A DNA stretch of 64,000 bases from Bacteroidota bacterium (GCA_009908855.1 JAAAOM010000007.1:23501-87500), one strand, 5' to 3'; shown: positions 36,005-46,121, numbered from the stretch's first letter. Translations and numbers: made by a program. Notes: generated from the letters alone by a model not told the origin.

Positions 36005-37186
36005 TTATTGGGCTTTAACCTTAGCTCTTTTTAATCGTCTGTTAATATTTCCTTCAACCACATAGTGATCAATTAAAGGTGCAAATACATTCATTAACAG
36101 GATGGCCAGCATAACTCCTTCGGGATAGGCCGGATTGAGTACCCGGATTAAAATGGCCAAAAAGCCAATTAAAAAACCGTAGATGTATTTTCCTTTATTG
36201 GTTTGGGTGGCTGTTACCGGATCGGTGGCCATAAAAACAGCGCCAAAAGCAAAACCACCAATTATCAAATGTTCCCATGCCGGAATTTCCATAAATGGAT
36301 TAACCGCAAATGCATTTAGTATAAGGCCCATAGCAAAACCACCAATAAATACTGAAAACATAATCCGCCAGCTCCCTATCCCGGTATAAAGCAGTATGAA
36401 TGCACCAAGCAAACAGGCAATAACAGATGTTTCGCCAATGGAACCGGGAATAAAACCTGCAAATTTGTCCCATGTTGTATACGGATCACCAACGCCGTTT
36501 ACGAAATTGGTTTCACCCAATGCTGCCTGACCGAGTATGGTTGATCCTGAAAAACCATCTACCACGTTGTCTCCTTTCATCAGTCCTGAAATCCATATTT
36601 TATCCCCCGACATATAGGTGGGGTAGGCAAAAAATAAAAAGGCCCTGGCGGTAAGTGCCGGATTTAGTATATTCATTCCGGAACCGCCAAACACTTCTTT
36701 GCCAATGATAACAGCAAAGGCTGTTGCCACGGAAACCATCCACAGCGGTATATCGGCAGGCAGCACCAGTGGAATAAGCATGCCGCTAACCAAAAAACCT
36801 TCATTTACTTCGTGGCCACGTATTTGGGCAAATATAAATTCAAGTGCCAATCCGGTTATATAGGATACAATTACAACGGGTAATACCTTCATTGCCCCAT
36901 ATAATACGGTTTGCCAAAAATCAGCCTGCTCACCAACGGCAATAAAATGTTGATAACCGGTATTGTAAATTCCGAACAGCAGCGCGGGGATAAGCGACAT
37001 AACAACAATCGACATGGTCCTTTTCATGTCAATGGCATCCCGTATATGCGCTCCGTTTTGGGTTACTTTATTCGGGACAAACAAAAATGTTTCGAAGGCA
37101 TCAAAGGTAGAATGTAGTTTTTCAAACTTCCCGCCTTTTTCGAAATGTGGTTTTATGTTGTCTACTATTTCTCTTAATTTTTTCAT
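36005..37186 (-). CDS. nqrB: Na+-NQR subunit B (covalent FMN, riboflavin, Na+ translocation)
   Basis: The largest membrane subunit, 393 residues with about ten helices. Typical segments are KRTMSIVVMSLIPALLFGIYN, GKEVFGGSGMNILNPALTARAFLFFAYP and the FMN attachment region DGFSGSTILGQAALGE, where the Thr of SGST is the likely flavin-bearing residue. This subunit carries the sodium path and passes electrons to quinone. It lies 6 bases after nqrA. Confidence 0.96.
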   Translation of the reverse strand: MKKLREIVDNIKPHFEKGGKFEKLHSTFDAFETFLFVPNKVTQNGAHIRDAIDMKRTMSIVVMSLIPALLFGIYNTGYQHFIAVGEQADFWQTVLYGAMKVLPVVIVSYITGLALEFIFAQIRGHEVNEGFLVSGMLIPLVLPADIPLWMVSVATAFAVIIGKEVFGGSGMNILNPALTARAFLFFAYPTYMSGDKIWISGLMKGDNVVDGFSGSTILGQAALGETNFVNGVGDPYTTWDKFAGFIPGSIGETSVIACLLGAFILLYTGIGSWRIMFSVFIGGFAMGLILNAFAVNPFMEIPAWEHLIIGGFAFGAVFMATDPVTATQTNKGKYIYGFLIGFLAILIRVLNPAYPEGVMLAILLMNVFAPLIDHYVVEGNINRRLKRAKVKAQ

Positions 37187-37192
37187 TGGTGA

Positions 37193-38545
37193 TTAACTTA
37201 ATTCTTTAATCATTAAATCGATTCCTTTTCTGATAATTGGCTGAACCTCTGTTTTGGAGGTGCAAACAAATTCACAAAGCGCAAAATCTTCTTCAGCTAC
37301 TTCATAAATACCCAGTTTTTCCATCAGGTCAATATCTTCAACCAGAATAGATTTAATTAATTGCACCGGATATATTTCCATTGGCAGAACCTGCTCGTAT
37401 TGGCCTGTAACCACATACGCACGATGCCCGCCTTTCATGTTGGTATCTATTTTATATTCCTTATCAGGGCGCAGCCATGACCAAAATGCCCTTGATTTGC
37501 TATATTTGTTGAATCCGGGTGCTGCCCAACCCATAAACTCATAGTAATCACCTTCCGGTATTACCGTAACCAGGTTGTGGTAAAATCCAATGTGTCCATC
37601 CTGCTCAATTTTATCACCTGTTAAGGTATTTCCGCTGATGTATCGGTTTTTACTATTTTTAACATTATCCCGGGTAATTGAAGCAATGTTGGCTCCGCTG
37701 ATAATTTTATGATACCGTGGTTTCAGTAATTCCGATCCGGCCAATGCCACTATTTTGGAGGCATCGTAAACACCTTTTTCGAATAAGCGTCCGATAATTG
37801 CAACGTCCTGCGGTTTCAAATGCCAAACCGTTTCTCCTTTGTTTAAAGGATCAATATGATGTATTTGTACTCCCACGTTTCCTGCCGGGTGCGGGCCGGT
37901 TACAGTGTTTAACTGTACACCTTTCACCTTTGAAAAAACAGGTGATGGCGGATAGCTTCCATTCACGTTTAAATGAATTTTGCCGTCTGTTAGCTTACGC
38001 AAAGCCGTGATTCCGGTCTGAAATTCGGATTCTGAACCTTTCATGATAAAGTCGATATCCGGTGCCAGTGGTGCGGAGTCAAACGCAGATATAAAAATGG
38101 CCTTCGGTTTGTCTTCAGGTTTGGCAATTATATCATAGGGCCTTTGTTTGATGTATGGCCAGCAACCACTTTGCAGGAGGGTTTTAACAATATCCTCCCT
38201 TGACATACCCGAAACATCCGAAACATCAAACTTTTCGTAAGTTATCTGCGCATCGGGCTTAACAACTACCTCCAATATTTTGCGCCGTTCGCCACGGTTA
38301 ATTGAGGTAACTGTACCGCTTACAGGCGATGTGAAATATACATCCGGATTATTTTTATCGAAAAACAGAGGTGAACCGGCTTTAACTTTGGAATCTACTT
38401 TTGCCGTTAATTTGGGCGTGATTCCTTTGAAATTAATTGGCTTAACCGCATACGATCCGGCCATTTCCGATTTGATATAGATTTTCTCTGCTTTTCCTTG
38501 TAAATTTATATCCAGACCTTTGCGAATTTTAATCTGCACTGACAT
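37193..38545 (-). CDS. nqrA: Na+-NQR subunit A
   Basis: A 450-residue soluble subunit bound to the cytoplasmic side and involved in quinone site formation. Family features include an early lipoyl-like segment (SPVSGTVTSINRGERRKILEVVV), LLQSGCWPYIKQRPYDIIA, SAFDSAPLAPDIDF, GPHPAGNVGVQIHHIDPLNKGE and a C-terminal Cys segment ALCEFVCTSKTEVQPIIRKG. It is the first gene of the operon and has a well-formed Bacteroidota promoter with a leader of about 24 bases. Confidence 0.96.
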   Translation of the reverse strand: MSVQIKIRKGLDINLQGKAEKIYIKSEMAGSYAVKPINFKGITPKLTAKVDSKVKAGSPLFFDKNNPDVYFTSPVSGTVTSINRGERRKILEVVVKPDAQITYEKFDVSDVSGMSREDIVKTLLQSGCWPYIKQRPYDIIAKPEDKPKAIFISAFDSAPLAPDIDFIMKGSESEFQTGITALRKLTDGKIHLNVNGSYPPSPVFSKVKGVQLNTVTGPHPAGNVGVQIHHIDPLNKGETVWHLKPQDVAIIGRLFEKGVYDASKIVALAGSELLKPRYHKIISGANIASITRDNVKNSKNRYISGNTLTGDKIEQDGHIGFYHNLVTVIPEGDYYEFMGWAAPGFNKYSKSRAFWSWLRPDKEYKIDTNMKGGHRAYVVTGQYEQVLPMEIYPVQLIKSILVEDIDLMEKLGIYEVAEEDFALCEFVCTSKTEVQPIIRKGIDLMIKELS

Positions 38546-38575
38546 TTTATTTACCAGGTTTAAAAATTAAAGGCA

Positions 38576-38605
38576 CAAAATTAGCTATTTTTGGTGCAAT
38601 TACAA
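38576..38605 (-). promoter_or_regulatory. Promoter of the nqr operon
   Basis: On the - strand, TTG at 38,603-38,605 and TAATTTTG at 38,576-38,583 are separated by 19 bases, matching the Bacteroidota -33/-7 spacing and the TAnnTTTG consensus. The predicted start of transcription is about 24 bases before the nqrA ATG. Confidence 0.65.
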
Positions 38606-38685
38606 TTTAATTTAACGTTTGTAAGGTATTACATACGCAGGTTTATTTATTTCTGTGATACAGGCTTTATTTGATTTTGCCTGAT

Positions 38686-38709
38686 CGTCACCCTGAGTCG
38701 AAGGGTGGC
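38686..38709. repeat. Dispersed short repeat with CACCCT/AGGGTG hairpin
   Basis: CACCCTGAGTCGAAGGGTG forms a perfect 6-bp stem with a 7-base loop. It is a shortened relative of the repeat at 22,504 and of a type scattered between genes in Bacteroidota. It sits between the divergent nqr operon and the plug gene. Confidence 0.55.
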
Positions 38710-38766
38710 ATTAAATGCAACAATGCGGTTGAACCTGCTGATTTTGAATAAATAAGAACCCCAAAA

Positions 38767-40095
38767 ATGAATGCAATGTGCCGATACACAATTATTTTAA
38801 TTACTGTTATTTTTATAACAACAAATTTAGAAAAAGGTTTTGGACAAACAGCCAATTTCATAAATCTGGAAAAAGTTTATACTGATGCGGTTAACGATTC
38901 CCTTATACATACTGTAGAACTTAACATTTCCGGGACAAGACTGTCCTACCCGGTATTAAAAATGAATAGTGACAAGCAGCTTGTTTTGTCATTTGATGTA
39001 TTATCAAGCCGGTTAAAAAACTATGCCTACACATTTATACATTGTAACAGCAACTGGGAACCTTCCAATCTTTCTCAGTTTGAATATCTAGACGGGTACT
39101 ATGACAACCCTGTTGAGGAATATGAATTCTCGGTAAATACCATATTGAATTATGTACATTACACGGTTCGATTTCCGAACAATAATGTAAAACTGTTAAA
39201 AAGCGGTAATTATATAATACTGGTATACGAGGAGGGAAATCCGGAAAAGATTGTAATCACCAGACGATTTATGTTGGTTGAAGATAGACTGGAAATACAA
39301 GCCGATCGTAAGCGTCCGGTTAAAATGGATTTTTTTGACAGTGGCCAGGAAATTGACATAGAATTGCTTCCGGGCGGATATCCCATTGCCGATCCGTATA
39401 ATGATATTAAGCTGGTTGTATTGCAGAATTATGGCTGGCTTACCCAAAAGACATTTACCAGGCCCCGCTTTATTGAAGAAGGCAAATTGAGCTATGATTA
39501 TGATGAGCGGAATGTATTTGACGGACATAAGGAATTCCGATTTTTTGACATACGCAGCTTGCGATACAATGGGAGAGGAGTGGCCAATATTGAGTTTTTA
39601 CAACCCAACTACCATGTAACTTTACAACGGGATGAGGTAAGAACCTATAAACCTTATTTATACAACGAAGATTTCAATGGTCGTTATTATATTGAACTGC
39701 AGGAATATAGCGAAGATGATATTCGTGCCGATTATGCCACTGTTTATTTCTCACTCGATTTAGGCCAACCATACGACAAGGGAGCCATATATTTATATGG
39801 TCAGCTTACAAACTGGGAAATCGATGAAAGGTTTAAGTTATCATTTAATTGGGATAAGCGGATTTATGAAACAGATTTGTTGCTAAAGCAGGGTTTTTAT
39901 AATTATATGTATGCCTACAAACCGATGAAGGAGAAAGAAGCCAATTTAAAATACCTGGAGGGTTCAAGCTATGAAACTGAAAATGATTACCTTATTATGA
40001 TATACCATCAAAAATCGGGTGAACGTTATGAACGATTAATCGGTTACCGCGTTTTCAATACCCTTGATAAAAATGCCGACGGGATGAATAATTAG
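38767..40095 (+). CDS. Type IX secretion system plug protein family (DUF5103)
   Basis: A 442-residue exported protein with signal peptide ending FGQ. The DUF5103 pattern is clear: VELNISGTRLSYPVLKMNS, YAYTFIHCNSNWEPSNLSQF, EYLDGYYDNPVEEYEFSVNT, NYVHYTVRFPN and LLKSGNYIILVYEEG. A family member was found as the Plug bound to the SprA translocon, where it closes the periplasmic side of the empty T9SS pore. Other T9SS core genes are not in the window, but two T9SS sorting domains are. It is transcribed away from the nqr operon and towards the M1 peptidase. Confidence 0.8.
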   Translation: MNAMCRYTIILITVIFITTNLEKGFGQTANFINLEKVYTDAVNDSLIHTVELNISGTRLSYPVLKMNSDKQLVLSFDVLSSRLKNYAYTFIHCNSNWEPSNLSQFEYLDGYYDNPVEEYEFSVNTILNYVHYTVRFPNNNVKLLKSGNYIILVYEEGNPEKIVITRRFMLVEDRLEIQADRKRPVKMDFFDSGQEIDIELLPGGYPIADPYNDIKLVVLQNYGWLTQKTFTRPRFIEEGKLSYDYDERNVFDGHKEFRFFDIRSLRYNGRGVANIEFLQPNYHVTLQRDEVRTYKPYLYNEDFNGRYYIELQEYSEDDIRADYATVYFSLDLGQPYDKGAIYLYGQLTNWEIDERFKLSFNWDKRIYETDLLLKQGFYNYMYAYKPMKEKEANLKYLEGSSYETENDYLIMIYHQKSGERYERLIGYRVFNTLDKNADGMNN

Positions 40096-40180
40096 TTTTT
40101 CAGGGTGGAATTTACCATTGCCACAAATGATATGGGCCATAAGAGCTTCCCAAAATGGTGCCTGTCTATCAATAAACCTC

Positions 40181-41881
40181 TCATTTTTCCCTTACAGCGA
40201 TGTAAGATTTTTTAGGATTAATATTGATTCGGCTGGTACTACCCAAATTCAGTGTTTGTTCTTGCCGGGTTGGTACAATGGTTATATATTCTTCACCAGT
40301 AAATACCTGTATGGGTAGTTTGAAATCGTCGTTGGCTTTGGTCCACTTGTATCGCAACTCGTTGGTATTTGTGTTGGAATTATGGTTATACCTTATTTCC
40401 AGCTCCGGGCATACCCTTGAATATAAATACTGGTCGAAAAACCATTGATAATCATCGTTTGTTTTTTGGTTTACCAGGTCAATGAAATCAACAGTTGAGG
40501 CAAATCCGTATTTATGGTTGTTATAAAATGATTTAAGAATATCAAAAAAAATGGAATCGTTTTGAATAGCATTTCGGAGGGTATGAAGGGTTAAAGCACC
40601 TTTCATATACAGGTCAGTGTCTTTATATTTCCAGTAATTCACATCAAATGGTCCGACGATGGGGCGCTTATTCCTGATGAGCATGGAATAAAAACTGAGT
40701 AGCTGTAAAGAAGCCAACTCACTTTCAGTTTTTTCGAGGTACAATGCCTCGCTGTAGGTAGCAAAACCTTCATGTATCCATACTTCGGCAAAATCGATTA
40801 CCGATAACGAATTACCCCACCATTCATGTGCTGTTTCATGCAATATGATATGATCGACATTCAGTCCTGCCATGTTTTCATATTTGTTTCCATACGCAAT
40901 GGCTGTTTGGTGTTCCATACCTGCATAGGGGCTTTCAATTAGTTTAAATCCTTCCCGGGGCCAGGGATAGGGGCCAAACAGTTGCTCGAAAACATAAACA
41001 ATATCAACAGTTTGCTGAAAATGTGTGTTGGCTTTTTCAAAATTGTAGGGCAACACATAAAAATCCATATCAAAGGAGGTGAATGCTGAATGGTAAGGGA
41101 TACTGAATTTTTTATAATCACCTATATACAGCGTTGTATTGTAAGTATTAATCGGGTATCGGGTTTTCCATACATAAGTTTCGGTTTTTTCGTTTACCGT
41201 ATGATTTAAGAGATTACCATTTGATACGCAAACCAGATCTTTTGGAATGGTTATCTCCAGGCGTACACTGTCGGCTTCATCACTAAGGTGTTCTTTGACA
41301 GGCCGCCATAAACTGGCACCGGTTACTTCGCAGGCCACCCCTATCCAGTGATTGTCGTTTTCATCTTTTTCCCATACAAAACCACCTTCCCAGGGCGGTC
41401 TGGGTGCTTCAACGGGTTTGCCGCTGTAATGAAATCGTATCGAATGGTTTTCATTTTTCGTTAAGTTCTCGGGAAATTGTATAAAAACCGCTTTGTATTC
41501 ACGTACATATTCGAGGGTATCTTTATTCCATAAAATGGCATCAATAGCCATATTTTCATAAAGGTCAACCTGGATTTCAGATAACTCCTCTACTGCGATA
41601 AATGCAATATCGGAATATCCCCTTATGGATTGGTTTTCCGGATCAATAGCGATATTCAAATTATAATAATGAATATCATACGATTCACGTTCCGCTGTTA
41701 GTGCACCAAATAAGGTGTCAGCTTCTGAAAAATCCGGATATTTGCCGGCAAATATTGGTGTTCGGTGTTTTGGATTCAGTCCTGTCAGCGCACAACTACT
41801 GGTAAACAACATCAATAAACAAGCGCATGCCACTATTTGATATCTGGCAATAATATGGCTCAGTAATGTTGTATTGCTCAC
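40181..41881 (-). CDS. M1 family zinc metallopeptidase, lipoprotein
   Basis: A 566-residue aminopeptidase N-like enzyme. The N-terminus is a lipoprotein signal (LMLFTSSC), so it is envelope-anchored. The zinc site is HETAHEWWG with the third ligand Glu in WIHEGFATYSEALYLE 18 residues on. The substrate-binding loop is PYAGMEHQTAIAYG, a variant of GxMEN. The chain ends soon after the catalytic and a short helical/beta portion, shorter than classic PepN. The start is a GTG at 41,881, 9 bases after the upstream foldase gene. It would trim peptides in the periplasm or at the surface. Confidence 0.9.
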   Translation of the reverse strand: MSNTTLLSHIIARYQIVACACLLMLFTSSCALTGLNPKHRTPIFAGKYPDFSEADTLFGALTAERESYDIHYYNLNIAIDPENQSIRGYSDIAFIAVEELSEIQVDLYENMAIDAILWNKDTLEYVREYKAVFIQFPENLTKNENHSIRFHYSGKPVEAPRPPWEGGFVWEKDENDNHWIGVACEVTGASLWRPVKEHLSDEADSVRLEITIPKDLVCVSNGNLLNHTVNEKTETYVWKTRYPINTYNTTLYIGDYKKFSIPYHSAFTSFDMDFYVLPYNFEKANTHFQQTVDIVYVFEQLFGPYPWPREGFKLIESPYAGMEHQTAIAYGNKYENMAGLNVDHIILHETAHEWWGNSLSVIDFAEVWIHEGFATYSEALYLEKTESELASLQLLSFYSMLIRNKRPIVGPFDVNYWKYKDTDLYMKGALTLHTLRNAIQNDSIFFDILKSFYNNHKYGFASTVDFIDLVNQKTNDDYQWFFDQYLYSRVCPELEIRYNHNSNTNTNELRYKWTKANDDFKLPIQVFTGEEYITIVPTRQEQTLNLGSTSRININPKKSYIAVREK

Positions 41882-41890
41882 TTGTACTGA

Positions 41891-44005
41891 TTAATAAAAC
41901 TTCGATCGACTGTCCTCAATTTTGGCATTTCCCTTCAGTGCTTCAAAGGACTGGTAGTTAGCTCGTTGCACATAAGACCGTTGCAGCACAGATTTTTGCT
42001 GTTGTACCATCATGGGGTGGGCCTGCGTTTGCTCCTTATTGCTGATGGTAATCAGGTAAACTCCATTGGTGCCGGCAATAGGAGCAGAAATCACGTTCTC
42101 TTCCATCATCGAGGCCACAGCAATAACTCCCGGTTCTGTACCTGCCCCCTGCAGCATGCGGCTATTGGCATTGACACCCGATGCATTTTGGACGGTGCGA
42201 CCTAGTTGAGAGGCAATAGCTGATATAGAGGAGCCTGTTGCCAATACCTCATTAAGCGATTGTTTTATTTTTTCGGCTTTGAGTTCTTTCTTAAGTTCAA
42301 ATTCTATTTGATTTCTCACTTCATCCAAATCGGCAAAGCCTTCTTTATTAATTTCAGTTAGCGATGCTACCACAAACTTATCACCGAGTTCAAAAACGGC
42401 AGATACTTCGTTTTTGTCAGCATCGAAAGCCCATTTTACCATTTCACGCGGATTATCAAGGTCATGTACAATTTGTGTCATTTCCTGAAGGCCTGATGCG
42501 GTGCGTATTCTCATTCCTTTTTCTTCGGCAGCATTTTTAAAGTCCTCGTATTTACGATTGGTACCGGCAAATTCACTTGCCTGCTGGTAATAATTTTCAT
42601 AGGTTACATCGCTTGGTTCTATATTGCGTACCAAAACGCCTACCTGCACTTTTTTGTATTTCGGACTTTGGTCCAGGATTTCAAGAATATGGATACCAAA
42701 TTGGGAATTAACCAGCTTAAGGTCTCCAACCTCGCCGTAGAAAGCTGTGTCGTTAATGGGAGCAACCATTGTTCCTTCGGTGAACCAACCGAGGTCGCCA
42801 CCGTCCTGTGCTGAACCACGGTCGGCAGAGTTGGCACGGGCAATCTGAGCAAAATTAGCACCATTTTCAATTTGGGTTAACAGGCTGTCAGCCAATTGCT
42901 GTGCCTGCTGATAATTCATGCGTTGATTGGGCTGAATAAGTATGTGCCGGGCATTAACCGAATCGGATACATAATTGATTTCTGCCAGTTTGGCAATTTT
43001 AAAGGCCTCATCTTCACGATAGGGGCCATAAGTAGTTCCGATCGCTGCATCAAATAATGCCGAATCGAGCCTGGCAGGGAGTTCTCCGGGTGCATAATTG
43101 GTACGGTCGTACTGTACATCAGAGTTCAGGTTCACAAATTGCTCAACTTCCTGTACGTCTTCAAACTCCGATGATATATTGTCAATCCATTGTTTAGCTG
43201 CCTGTACATCACTTCCGGATGGTTCCACATCAAACGAAACATATTCAACGGTTCGGGATGCTTCTTGTTTATATTCGTTTTTATGTGTTTCGTAATATTC
43301 TTTAATGGCTTTTTCGGTTACTTTTACGGCTGTGTCGGGTATATCACTGTATCTTTTTTGTATGTATTCAATATCAAAACGTGTTGTATTGGCATTTACA
43401 AGATTTTGTGTTTGTAGCGGATTGATATATAAACCTTTTTGTATCAGGTTTACATATTTTGACATTCGACGCTGACGGTATATTTGTTTTTCAATGGGCA
43501 GCCATAATTCGCGTTGCTCGGGGTTACCACCTTCGGCCACTGATTTTAGGAAACGTAATAATTGCGTACGGTTTAGCTGTCCTGTTTCAGGGTTGGTGAA
43601 ATTGTTTTTAATAATCGGGTGCGGGTCATTTCCTTGTATCAGGTCGAATAATTCTTCGCCACTTACTGCCAGTCCTAATTCTTCGTATGCTTCATTCATA
43701 ACATGTTGTTGTACCAGCATGTCCCATGCACTTTCCATAATTTGCACACGCGTTCTCTGATCGAGGCTGGAACGGCCTGTATTGCGCATTCGATTTTCTT
43801 CCAAATCGTTTATAAGCTGCTGGTATTCCTGTACATGGATACCTTCACCACTTATCCTGGCTATTTCATTGGGGTTACCGCCAAATATGGAACCTCCTTG
43901 TTGATTACCAAATATATCACCTATTATAAAGGAAATTAGCGCTAATCCGATAAATGCTATTAACACAAATCCGGCTCTGCTTCTTAATTTTTGTAAAGTT
44001 GCCAT
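41891..44005 (-). CDS. PpiD/SurA-like peptidyl-prolyl isomerase chaperone
   Basis: A 704-residue periplasmic foldase anchored by an N-terminal helix (AGFVLIAFIGLALISFIIGD). A SurA_N-type helical domain follows (EYQQLINDLEENRMRN onward), then a parvulin PPIase domain at about 346-445 (NARHILIQPNQ, DGGDLGWFTEGTMV, FGIHILEILD) and a second, degenerate parvulin-like part near the end. It probably helps fold outer-membrane proteins. It sits with lptC, a beta-barrel gene and a peptidase, a context of envelope assembly. Confidence 0.9.
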   Translation of the reverse strand: MATLQKLRSRAGFVLIAFIGLALISFIIGDIFGNQQGGSIFGGNPNEIARISGEGIHVQEYQQLINDLEENRMRNTGRSSLDQRTRVQIMESAWDMLVQQHVMNEAYEELGLAVSGEELFDLIQGNDPHPIIKNNFTNPETGQLNRTQLLRFLKSVAEGGNPEQRELWLPIEKQIYRQRRMSKYVNLIQKGLYINPLQTQNLVNANTTRFDIEYIQKRYSDIPDTAVKVTEKAIKEYYETHKNEYKQEASRTVEYVSFDVEPSGSDVQAAKQWIDNISSEFEDVQEVEQFVNLNSDVQYDRTNYAPGELPARLDSALFDAAIGTTYGPYREDEAFKIAKLAEINYVSDSVNARHILIQPNQRMNYQQAQQLADSLLTQIENGANFAQIARANSADRGSAQDGGDLGWFTEGTMVAPINDTAFYGEVGDLKLVNSQFGIHILEILDQSPKYKKVQVGVLVRNIEPSDVTYENYYQQASEFAGTNRKYEDFKNAAEEKGMRIRTASGLQEMTQIVHDLDNPREMVKWAFDADKNEVSAVFELGDKFVVASLTEINKEGFADLDEVRNQIEFELKKELKAEKIKQSLNEVLATGSSISAIASQLGRTVQNASGVNANSRMLQGAGTEPGVIAVASMMEENVISAPIAGTNGVYLITISNKEQTQAHPMMVQQQKSVLQRSYVQRANYQSFEALKGNAKIEDSRSKFY

Positions 44006-44101
44006 TTATAAACTGTTATTAAATGATGGTCGAAAATTTCTGGGCTCGAATATAGTAATAATTGATTAGTTGCAAAATAGATGATTGGCATTTGCCCGGG
44101 G

Positions 44102-45364
44102 TTATTCCTCTGAAATTACCAGCTTCACTATCTCTATTCGGGTTTTACTCATTTTAAGCACCTTGAAATGGTATTTATCAATTAAAATAGATTCATTCAT
44201 TTTAGGCAGGTTTTCATAATGATAGAAAATGAATCCCGCCAGGGTATCGTATTCATCCGATTCCGGAATTTCCAGGTTATAACGTTCGTTGATGTAATCT
44301 ATTTCAAGACGTCCGGAAAAAATAAATTCATGATCGGAGATTTCTTTTTCTACCAGGTCAACAATATCGTGTTCGTCTTCAATTTCACCGAAAATTTCTT
44401 CAATCATATCTTCAATGGTTACCAAACCGGATATTCCTCCAAACTCATCCACAACCACCGCGGTACTTTTTTGCTCCTGGATAAATTTTCGTAATAATTT
44501 ATTGGCTGACATGGTCTCGGGTACGATGGATACTTCACGAATAATAGATTTAACGGATGTTGGTGATTTGAAAAAATCTTTTACATGGATGTAACCCAGC
44601 ACATCATCAATGGTTTCCTGGTATATCAGTATTTTGGAAAAGCCTGTTTCGGCGAATTTCTTTTTAGCTTCTTCAAGCGATGCGTTGGCGTCAAGGGCAA
44701 TAATCTCAGGGCGTGGAACCATACAATCTCTTATTTTTACGCTGGAAAAGTCAAGTGCATTTTGAAATAACCTGATTTCAGGATCATTTTCCTGGTCGGA
44801 TTCATTTTCATCGTTGGCCTCCAGCAACAAATTATTAAGGTCTATTTTTCCAAAAAAACTACCGGGCACGCTGCTCTGAACATTTGATTTTAGAACGGTT
44901 TTCAGAAAATTGTGGGACAACCATATAATAAAATGGGTTAAGGGGTAAAAGAGTATATAAAAAATATAAACCGGTAGTGCAAAAAAAACCAGTAATGTAT
45001 TTGGATTAAGACTAAATATGGTTTTGGGAATAAATTCGGCGGTTATCAGAATTATTAGTGTTGAAATTAATGTTTGCAAAATGAGCAGCGTAACATCTGA
45101 CGAGAGGAAAAGCATGAATACCGGTTCAAGCAGCTGAGCCATGGCAATACCATAAATAACCAGTGCTACATTGTTCCCAACCAGCATGGTAGCTATGTAA
45201 TGCGAAGGTTTTTCGATATATACACTTAACAACCGGGAAGGAAAGGTGGTTTGTTTTTTATCGAGCTCTAACCTTAGTTTATTGGACGATACAAAGGCTA
45301 TTTCCATTCCTGAAAAAAAAGCAGAAAACAGAAGCGTTAAAACAATCAACAAATAGAGGTTCAT
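44102..45364 (-). CDS. CNNM/CorC (hemolysin-family) membrane protein
   Basis: A 420-residue protein with a DUF21/CNNM membrane domain (about 1-185; FSAFFSGMEIAFVSSNKLRL and NNVALVIYGIAMAQLLEP), a CBS pair (about 205-325; MVPRPEIIALDANASLEEA and VDEFGGISGLVTIEDMIEEI) and a C-terminal CorC_HlyC domain (about 340-418). Relatives export Mg2+ or other divalent ions. The GldE gliding protein of Bacteroidota has the same architecture, so that identity is possible, but nothing here is specific for it. It ends one base before the next small gene begins on the same strand. Confidence 0.85.
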   Translation of the reverse strand: MNLYLLIVLTLLFSAFFSGMEIAFVSSNKLRLELDKKQTTFPSRLLSVYIEKPSHYIATMLVGNNVALVIYGIAMAQLLEPVFMLFLSSDVTLLILQTLISTLIILITAEFIPKTIFSLNPNTLLVFFALPVYIFYILFYPLTHFIIWLSHNFLKTVLKSNVQSSVPGSFFGKIDLNNLLLEANDENESDQENDPEIRLFQNALDFSSVKIRDCMVPRPEIIALDANASLEEAKKKFAETGFSKILIYQETIDDVLGYIHVKDFFKSPTSVKSIIREVSIVPETMSANKLLRKFIQEQKSTAVVVDEFGGISGLVTIEDMIEEIFGEIEDEHDIVDLVEKEISDHEFIFSGRLEIDYINERYNLEIPESDEYDTLAGFIFYHYENLPKMNESILIDKYHFKVLKMSKTRIEIVKLVISEE

Positions 45365-45574
45365 TTATTGATTTTTTTGTTTGTTTTTACGAATGAATCT
45401 TCTTAAAAAATACATGATCAATGATAATAAAGTAATGGCATAAAACAAAAGGCTGTCTATAAAACCTGTTTCAATGGTTTGTTTTATTGCTATTACCAGG
45501 CATAGAATAAAAACAGCAAACCATACCACCTCCATCAGGTTATTCAGTTTCATCGGATTCTTGTTCGTTGACAT
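45365..45574 (-). CDS. Small two-helix membrane protein of unknown function
   Basis: A 69-residue (or 62, if starting at ATG 45,553) protein with two hydrophobic helices, VVWFAVFILCLVIAIKQTI and SLLFYAITLLSLIMYFLRRF, and a basic C-terminal tail RKNKQKNQ. No family is recognised. Its start overlaps the end of lptC and its stop is next to the CNNM start, so it is locked between two envelope genes and likely translated with them. Confidence 0.6.
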   Translation of the reverse strand: MSTNKNPMKLNNLMEVVWFAVFILCLVIAIKQTIETGFIDSLLFYAITLLSLIMYFLRRFIRKNKQKNQ

Positions 45575-46103
45575 TGACGGTTCCTTGTGAGCTTTTTAAT
45601 ATCCATTTTTCAAGTCCCTGATCGGCTTCAAATCCTTCCTCGCCATAAAAAATTCCGTCTTCGGTCTCGATTTTAGAGAACTGATTGGAATACACTGTGC
45701 CTTCTTCTTCGTCCCAAAAAAGCTGATCGGTTGTGAGTTTTTCACCCGTTATAAAGTTTCTTGCGAATACATTGTCACGGGCTTCCCAGAGTTGTTGGTC
45801 CTGGAAATAGGTGGCTTTATCGGCATTTATTTGAGATTCTAACTGTTCATTATCATCGTAAAACTTAACTTCGATGCCATCCGGAAATTCCGTATAGGGT
45901 TCTTCAACTGTTGTGAACCGGAGGACGGTGGGCGCTTTAATTTCAAGTTTTTTTTTGGTACTGTCGGTATAGATAACTTTCACGTCCTTGCCGGATAAAT
46001 CGGGGTAATCAACTTTGGAAGTTAATGAGCGTATGGTTTCTATATCGTTTTCACATGCCATGAAAGCGAGTAGAATACATGATATGGCAATAATTTTATT
46101 CAA
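45540..46103 (-). CDS. lptC: LPS export protein LptC (lipoprotein form)
   Basis: A 187-residue periplasmic protein that takes LPS from the LptBFG transporter to LptA. The Bacteroidota form starts as a lipoprotein (LLAFMACEND). The LptC/OstA-like beta-jellyroll region follows: LEIKAPTVLRFTT, YTEFPDGIEVKFYDDN, ADKATYFQDQQLWEARDNVF, TDQLFWDEEEGTVYSNQF and DGIFYGEEGFEADQ. The start is a TTG, the only one that keeps the signal sequence. It lies 18 bases after the beta-barrel gene. Confidence 0.85.
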   Translation of the reverse strand: MNKIIAISCILLAFMACENDIETIRSLTSKVDYPDLSGKDVKVIYTDSTKKKLEIKAPTVLRFTTVEEPYTEFPDGIEVKFYDDNEQLESQINADKATYFQDQQLWEARDNVFARNFITGEKLTTDQLFWDEEEGTVYSNQFSKIETEDGIFYGEEGFEADQGLEKWILKSSQGTVNVNEQESDETE

Positions 46104-46121
46104 TAGTTAATCAGAATGTCA

